DNA of 16,276 nt from the NCBI GenBank assembly GCA_026770585.1, contig MU646486.1, positions 153,625 to 169,900 on the forward strand, in the 5' to 3' direction. This DNA is from Baffinella frigidus (lineage: Eukaryota > Cryptophyceae > Cryptomonadales > Baffinellaceae). Position numbers and translations under genes: made by a program. The notes under the pieces are model-generated. The model was not told the origin of the DNA and did not search any database. It saw only the letters and a list, made by a program, of their open reading frames with translations. Position 1 is the stretch's first letter, and each line of letters opens with the position of its first letter. Of the stretch, positions 7,048 through 13,000 are shown piece by piece.

Positions 7048-7263
7048 GTGCACCTCTGCGATGGACAAAGATGGTGGAGATGGCGGAAGCGAGACAGCTG
7101 GGCAGTACATTTAGAAGGATGCTGGAGAGCGAGAGGTCAGGAGCCGCTTGGCAGGCTCTATTCTCATGACGGCGTCCAGACACAGATTGTTCCTGGTTCG
7201 AAGAAGTTCCTGTCGGAGATTGGGGCGTTCGCGCCGCTGTCTCCCTACGTACACACCGTGTAG
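7048..7263 (+). CDS. possible short ORF, unidentified
   Basis: This 71-residue frame begins MHLCDGQRWWRW and ends LSEIGAFAPLSPYVHTV. I recognise no family, and another frame here also gives peptide-like sequence (VEMAEARQLGSTFRRMLE). A CAGGGG-family element begins 8 bp after the stop. It may be a terminal exon or a chance frame. Confidence 0.15.
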   Translation: MHLCDGQRWWRWRKRDSWAVHLEGCWRARGQEPLGRLYSHDGVQTQIVPGSKKFLSEIGAFAPLSPYVHTV

Positions 7264-7270
7264 AGGGATG

Positions 7271-7364
7271 CAGGGTTACCGGTACCTCGCTCATAAGAAA
7301 GCGCCTCCCCCTACGACCCTAGTCCTAGGGGAGGGGGGTTGTCTTAGCATCGAGGCACCCCATG
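7271..7364. mobile_element. CAGGGG-family MITE, diverged copy
   Basis: The left end CAGGGTTACCGGTACCTCGC and a degenerate right end (GCATCGAGGCACCCCATG) are followed by TA. It is more diverged than the neighbouring copy. Confidence 0.6.
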
Positions 7365-7371
7365 TACAGTA

Positions 7372-7499
7372 CAGGGGTACTTCGCTCATAAGAAACCGCC
7401 CACCCCCCTAGGATCACCATAGGACCCCGGGCATGGTCCTACTGTAGGATCCTAGGGAGGGGCGGTTTCTTATGAGCGAGGTACCCCTGTATCCCTTAT
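7372..7499. mobile_element. CAGGGG-family MITE
   Basis: TA flanks both sides (7370-7371 and 7500-7501). The ends CAGGGGTACTTCGCTCATAA and its near inverted counterpart extend inward through CCGCCC and CCCCCCTAGGA. The centre contains CCTACTGTAGG. Confidence 0.85.
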
Positions 7500-7626
7500 G
7501 TGGCCAGTTTTGCAAGGTCCCCTGAGACCGTATCTAATGAAGATCGTAAGCACTTCTGCTACTCGGGAGGTCCTAGCTAGGGCCCTACGGTAGGGCGTAT
7601 GGGCCCACTGGCCACTTAAGGGGATA
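7500..7626. mobile_element. TATCCCTTAAGTG-family MITE
   Basis: The left end TATCCCTTATGTGGCCAG is inverted relative to the right end CTGGCCACTTAAGGGGATA. It abuts the previous element directly, sharing the TA at 7500-7501. Confidence 0.7.
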
Positions 7627-7683
7627 CATAGATACTACTGCTACTCGGAGGCCTTGGACGTGTCCGTCGAAGTCTTGACCTGG

Positions 7684-7807
7684 TTTGGGGTTTAGGGTTT
7701 GGGGTTTGGGTTTTGGGGTTGAGGGTTTAGGGTTTGGGGTTTAGGGTTTAAGGTTTGGGATTTGAGGTTTAGGGTTTAGGGTGTAGGTTGTAGGGTTTAG
7801 GGTTTGC
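7684..7807. repeat. telomere-like TTTAGGG/TTTGGGG array
   Basis: Degenerate heptamers, GTTTAGGG mixed with GTTTGGGG, are G-rich on the plus strand. The position is internal to the window, so this is an interstitial array. Confidence 0.9.
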
Positions 7808-7877
7808 AATGAGTGCTCCGGGTGAGGACCTAGTCCAGGACGGGCCTCGGGCTCGTCCTGGACCTCTATCTAGTGGC

Positions 7878-7981
7878 TATCCCTTAAGTGCCCAGTAGGC
7901 TCTTACGCCCTACAGTAGGGCCCTAGGACCTGCCTCGGGCGAGTTAGGGTGAATATTCGCCCTATTGGCACTTAAGGGATA
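7878..7981. mobile_element. TATCCCTTAAGTG-family MITE
   Basis: A 104-bp element starts TATCCCTTAAGTG and ends CACTTAAGGGATA. The interior contains CCTACAGTAGGGCCCTAGG and AGGGTGAATATTCGCCCT. It is very similar to 9918-10021. Confidence 0.8.
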
Positions 7982-8409
7982 CGTCTTGGCAATTTGACCA
8001 GGCCTCATTTTGGCGTGAATTCACTGCCTCAAGACGTAAAGCCACCAGGTCCTTTTCATGGGCCGTTGGATCGACTATGTCCTGACACCCTGCTCTGCTC
8101 TCACTACTTTGCACCACGCTTCTTTGCTCTGCTCTACCTTGCTAAGATTCTCAGCCAGGGTAAATGCCGAGGGGGCCTGCGGCAGGTCCGTTGCTAAGAT
8201 CTTAGATGGTTAGCGTGGGAGCCACGAACAATGCTTTTTCTGCAGATCCTTTCTACAAAAGAGCGAGGTGTTCGCCTATGTTGGGAGAAATCAAACCTCA
8301 AAGGACCGAAAGGACGACCTTTTGGTAATAGGCCTTGACTGCCTCAGACTGCAGTTAAGCCAAAAATTACCCAGTTCATTTGCCCCCTCGCTATCCGAGC
8401 AAGGGGTAC
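7982..8409. other. no supported gene
   Basis: There is no recognisable frame. It holds TTGCTAAGAT repeated near 8138 and 8191, and a module (8254-8290) loosely related to the dispersed repeats at 3290-3330 and 9860-9899. Confidence 0.5.
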
Positions 8410-8472
8410 GCGGGTGTTGGGGAAGGTGAACTTTTGGTAGTAGGCCTTGAAAGACGCATCGAGAGGGTGCTT
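8410..8472. repeat. 63-bp direct repeat, copy 1
   Basis: It matches 8575-8637 with few differences and includes TTTTGGTAGTAGGCCTTG. A fragment of the same sequence lies at 8318-8337. Confidence 0.8.
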
Positions 8473-8574
8473 GTATTCAAGATGAATATGCCCCTACGGA
8501 TTGCCTACCGTAGGGTCCTAGGTCTTATCGCTTACGGGTTATTCAAGATCCCTTCGAAGTCCGCCGTGTGGTGT

Positions 8575-8637
8575 GCGGGTGTTGGAGAAGGCGACCTTTT
8601 GGTAGTAGGCCTTGCAGGACGCGTCGAGAGGGTGCCT
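8575..8637. repeat. 63-bp direct repeat, copy 2
   Basis: This copy is offset by 165 bp from the first. Between them TATTCAAGAT occurs twice (8474 and 8540), flanking a CCTACCGTAGGGTCCTAGG block. Confidence 0.8.
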
Positions 8638-8727
8638 ATGGTAGGGCCCTAGGACGGTGCGTGTCCTTAACTTCGACCAACGCATGCAGGGTGCGTCTAG
8701 GTGCGTCGTGGTGGTTGAAAGAGCTGG

Positions 8728-8801
8728 GCCCTAGGCACAGGCCTACTGTAGGGTCCTAGGGGGATGTGCTTTCTTATGAGCGATCAAGCGAGGTACCCCT
8801 G
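8728..8801. mobile_element. CAGGGG-family MITE, right half only
   Basis: It shares interior and right end with 9034-9150 (CTAGGGGGATGTGCTTTCTTATGAGCGA) and ends CCCCTG followed by TA. The left end is missing, and a short internal GCGATCAA duplication is present. Confidence 0.7.
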
Positions 8802-8944
8802 TACCCCACAGGGTGATGCATATGGTGCTCGCGAGTACATCAAGCGAGTTGATGAAACGACTCGGCTTCCTAGATGATGGGCCTTCATTCTCTGACATTC
8901 CTCTTCAGGACATTCGGGCTTCTTCCTCCTCGTCTCTCCATCCA

Positions 8945-8990
8945 TGTGGGTAGTGTGGGTAGGATGGGAACTCCGACCACACTACCCACA
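8945..8990. repeat. 14-bp perfect hairpin
   Basis: TGTGGGTAGTGTGG (8945-8958) is the exact inverse of 8977-8990, with an 18-nt loop. No flanking gene is present, so function is unknown. Confidence 0.8.
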
Positions 8991-9033
8991 ATCCACCCTG
9001 CCTGAAGCTTCCCGCGGTCGTGCGCCGTGATTA

Positions 9034-9150
9034 CAGGGGTACCTCGCTCATAAGAAACGTCCAGCCCCCTAGGACCTCCACAGGGGCCTAGGCATAGGCC
9101 TACTGTAGGGTCCTAGGGGGATGTGCTTTCTTATGAACGATGTGACCGTG
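9034..9150. mobile_element. CAGGGG-family MITE
   Basis: TA flanks both sides (9032-9033 and 9151-9152). The left end CAGGGGTACCTCGCTCATAA is intact; the right is slightly decayed (TTATGAACGATGTGACCGTG). Confidence 0.85.
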
Positions 9151-9152
9151 TA

Positions 9153-9714
9153 GCCAATCGGCGACTTCCCCCTGTAGGCCCCACTGCCTGAGACACCCAT
9201 AACCTAAACCTAAACATAAACCCAAACACCTCTCTCCGGGCCGTGGGACCACCGATGGGCCCTGGATATTGGCCCGGTAATGTATGGGCCCTACGGTGCG
9301 GGGGGGCGTTGTCATCGCATCGAGGCACCCCCGAGAGGACACCAGATGCCCTTTCCCCAGACTTGGGTTGCTAGGTGGACCTCGTCTAGCGGCCCGCTCT
9401 TGACCTCATGCACAGTACACGTACAGGGGTACCTCGCTGGTAAGAAAGCGTACATGGAGAGGGCGCAAGACCTCTCTCTCTCGAGGTCCTTCTCAACCCT
9501 AGACTTCGCGGGGGGGAATACAGGCACGGCTGGCCCGGAGGTCGGGATTCAGCTGGAAACACTGCGCGCGCGACTAGAGACAAGAAACGCAATCTTGCCG
9601 CCGCTAGACTTTCAAGCACTGAGTTTACTTTTCGTAAGCTGGGAGTACCCGCTCGAGGAGGCCTTGTTTGACTAGCCGCGTTTGCCTACTGTTTGACGAG
9701 CCTTGTTTGAACTT
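9153..9714. other. no supported gene; MITE fragments
   Basis: 9193-9223 is a short CCTAAA-type run, C-rich on plus. 9284-9330 and 9424-9450 look like separated right and left parts of a CAGGGG MITE. The 9280-9675 frame runs through these fragments and is not credible as a gene. Confidence 0.55.
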
Positions 9715-9829
9715 CAGGGGTACCTTGCTGAAAAGGAAGCGCACCCCTCCCAGGACCACCAGGCCCCTCGGCAAAGCCCTACTGTAGGGTCTTAGGAGGA
9801 GGCGCTTTCTTATGAGCGAGGTACCCCTG
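9715..9829. mobile_element. CAGGGG-family MITE
   Basis: The left end CAGGGGTACCTTGCTGAAAA is diverged. The right end (CTTTCTTATGAGCGAGGTAC...CCCCTG) is intact and followed by TA. The interior has CCCTACTGTAGGGTCTTAGG. Confidence 0.8.
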
Positions 9830-9917
9830 TAGGAGGGCTTGATGCGATCCGAAAGGAAGCAGGGCCTTTCTACGAAACCAGTTCCAGCGTCCGCCTATGG
9901 TGTGCGTTAAAAGAACC

Positions 9918-10021
9918 TATCCCTCAAGTGCCCAGTAGGCTCATACGCCCTACGGTAGGGCCCTAGGACCTGCCTAGAGCGAGTTAGGGTGAATATTCAC
10001 CCTATGGTCACTAAAGGGATA
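9918..10021. mobile_element. TATCCCTTAAGTG-family MITE at the IF-2 stop codon
   Basis: A 104-bp copy begins TATCCCTCAAGTG and ends CACTAAAGGGATA. It contains the perfect palindrome AGGGTGAATATTCACCCT (9986-10003). Its end lies 3 nt downstream of the IF-2 stop codon, so it must form the start of that transcript's 3' UTR. Confidence 0.8.
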
Positions 10022-10024
10022 GGA

Positions 10025-10081
10025 CTACAAGGAAGTGCGGGGCTTGGAATCCACCCGGATGCTCCGAATGATGTCGCCGCC
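10025..10081 (-). other. IF-2 terminal exon F
   Basis: The 57-bp exon follows CGAAACCAG and encodes GGDIIRSIRVDSKPRTSL then TAG. GDII corresponds to the bacterial GDVIE near the C-terminus. The intron end before it is a CCCGAAA heptamer array. Confidence 0.85.
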
Positions 10082-13000
10082 CTGGTTTCGGGTTTCGGGT
10101 TTAGGATTCAGGATTCAGGGTTTAGGGTTAAGTGTTTCGTGTTTCGGGTTTCGGGTTTCGGGTTTGGAGTTTCGGGTTTCGGGTTTCGTGTTTAGGTTTT
10201 AGGTTTTCCCCTTTGAATCATGCCTCACTTACCTCTGGACTTCGGAGGTACAGGGGTTATTCAGAATCAAGGACACGCACTACTCCCAGGGCAACCGCCC
10301 CCCTGATTTCGGTCCTAATGGCACGGACCTTGAATTCTGTAAAGTCCTCGAGGGTGATCCCGCACTGAACCCGATAACAATCTCCTTAGGGGTTATTCAG
10401 AATCAAGGACACGCACCGCACCCAGGGCAACCGCCCCCCTGATTTCGGTCCTTATGGCACGGACCTTGAATTCTGTAAAGTCCTCGAGGGTGATGCCGCA
10501 CTCGACCCCGATGGAGATCTCCTTGACTGTGTCTTTGTTGTGCCGCAGGGACTCCACCTGCGTGTTTGGGGTTTGGGGTTTTGGGTTTGGGGGTTTGGGG
10601 TTTGGGGTTTTGGGGTTTGGGTTTTGGGTTTCGGATTTTGGGGTGTGGGGTTTGGGGTTTGGGGTTTGGGGTTTGGTGTTGGGTGCTTGGGTGTTTTGGG
10701 TTTTGGGGTTTTGGGTTTTGGGTTTGGGTTTTGGGGTTTGGGTTTCGGGGTTTGGGTTTTGGGTTTTGGGTTTTGGGTTTTGGGTTTTGGGTTTTGGGTT
10801 GTGGGTTTTGGTGTTTGGGGTGTGGTGTTTGGGGTTGAGGGTTTGGGGTTTGAGGTTTGGTGTTTGGTGTTTGGTGTTTGGTGTTTTGGTGTTTTGTGTT
10901 TGGGGTCTGGGGTTTGCAAATACACGCGAACAGTTAACTGAACCGGACGAGGTTTGAACCGCGACGGTAACTAAAGCGGGCAGGGTTTGCGATTCACCGA
11001 AGACGTGAATTAGTCAACAGTCGGACGGGTTTCGGATTTTCGGGTTTCGGATTTCGGATTTCTGTTCTCGGCTTCCGGTTCCCGATTTCTCGGTGTCGGG
11101 TTTCGGGTTTCGGGTATGTAGGGGGAGGCTCGCAACCTTGCCGGTGTGGATTACGTCGCCCGCGCGCACAACCTGCGCCTCACTCCCCGCCACGAACGTC
11201 CCCAGCGTCACCTGCGGACGTATATATATTTTACCACCAACATTTGGTCGTATATATATGTTATTACATCGTATATATGTGATTACATATTATTTATGGC
11301 ATTACATATTATATATGTTATTACATATGTTACATGTAGAATAGACGGCATTATATAGTGCCTTATATATATGTATAACCGTGTATTATATAGTGTATTG
11401 TACTTAACGTGTGGTGTGTTTGCTAATGGTAGTAACAACCTGCGCCTCACTCCCCGCCACGAACGTCCCCAGCGTCACCTGCGTAAAGTGGACATGTTGA
11501 CTTATGATGACAAGTGGATATGTGAACAACTTATCACGTCAAGTGGATGTGTTAACAACTTATCACACCAAGTGGATATGTTGACTTATGCCGGCCTAAG
11601 TTTTTTTTGGTGTTGGCAACACCCTGTTGGTAACAACCTGCGCCTCACTCCCCGCAACAAACGTCCCCAGCGACACCTTCGGACGTATATATATGTTAAC
11701 ACCTTATCACGTCAAGTGGATATGTTGACTTTTGACGACATATGTGTTTGTGGTTTAGTTGGCAACATCCTATTGGTAACCACCTGCGCCTCACTCTCAA
11801 CATGGAACGTCCCCAGCGTCACCAAAGGACACCGTTCATCGTTCGTTGTTACCACCAACATTTCGTCGTATATATATGTTATTACATCGTATATATGTTA
11901 TCACATCGTGTATATGTTATTACATATTAAGCGTCACCTCAAAACGGCACACCATTCGTTGTTACTACCAACATTTGTTATATACACATATTGTTTTTTT
12001 GTTGCACAACGATATTTGTTATATACACCCGTCCGTGTATGATATAAACCATGCCGTGTATATTAATAGGGCAACGTCCTGAAAACCGGGTAGTTAGGCC
12101 TACGGTATTGCGTACGTCAGGCCATAGGGCTCCTAGGACCTAATGTTTCCTAGGACCCACCCCCGGGCCCCTACGGCCTACCGTAGACAATACTGTAGGC
12201 TCAACTACCCGGGTTAGCCTATGCATATGTTTATGCACCATACTCATAGGCAAACAGCCTGAAAATGGGGTAGTTAGGCATACGGCATTGCCTAGGACCT
12301 CCTACCGTAGGCCGAGGGATTCTAGGACCAAAAAGTCTCGGCCTACGGTAGGAGGTCCTAGGCAATACCGTAGGCCTAACTACTCCATTTTCAGGCCGTT
12401 AGCCTATTAATACGGTGTTAGTGATTCCACGTCGCCGGCGCCCACAACCTGCGGCCCAGACAGGAGTTTCACGGTTTGCCGGTCGGGTTTGGGGTTTGGG
12501 GTTTAGGGTTTAGAGTTTAGGGTTTAGGGTTTAGGGTTTAGGGTTTGGGTTTTAGGATTTTAGGGTTTGGGTTTTAGGATTTAGGGTTTAGGGTTTAGGG
12601 TTTATGGTTTATGGTTTATGGTTTATGCTTTGGGGTTTAGGGTTTGGGGTTTAGGGTTTAGGGTTCAGGGTTTAGGGTTCAGGGTTTAGGGTTTAGGGTT
12701 AATGCTCCATGCTCTAGGGTTTGGAGTTTAGGGGTTAGGGGAGCGTGCCTTGCAGCCGGCGACCTTGGTCTACACTCCGCGCGACCTTGGTCTACACTCC
12801 GCAATACACCCCTAAACCATATACGAACAATACACCCCTTGCAGCTGTCCGACAGTGATGATGGTCGCCTTGACCAAGGTCGACCTTGGTCTACACTCCG
12901 CGCTTCACCGTCAGTTAGAGCTGTTTTCAAGTCGACCCAGGGCAAAAGTGAACTCCCCAAAGTAGCTGACTTAGTTAATTTAATTAGGCAGGCCAAGTAA

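Noticed and set aside
7684-7807. True chromosome end
   Set aside because: The arrays are interstitial, degenerate and occur many times within the window, including in introns. The right-edge TGTAGGG array could border a telomere but has the wrong unit sequence and no other support.
10452-10957. Long overlapping frames on both strands in 10450-10960
   Set aside because: They are translations of TTTTGGG/TTTGGGG repeats (Gly/Phe/Leu or Pro/Lys/Gln monotony). The real coding block there is IF-2 exon B in another frame.
11371-12042. 223-residue plus-strand frame
   Set aside because: It runs through exon A copies in antisense, tandem repeats and AT-rich intron blocks. The repeated RLTPRHERPQRHLR peptide is the reverse strand of the IF-2 exon A 5' edge.
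11218-12480. CRISPR-like array from repeated 45-50-bp segments
   Set aside because: The repeats are unevenly spaced, diverged, and correspond to exon A edges of a nuclear gene.
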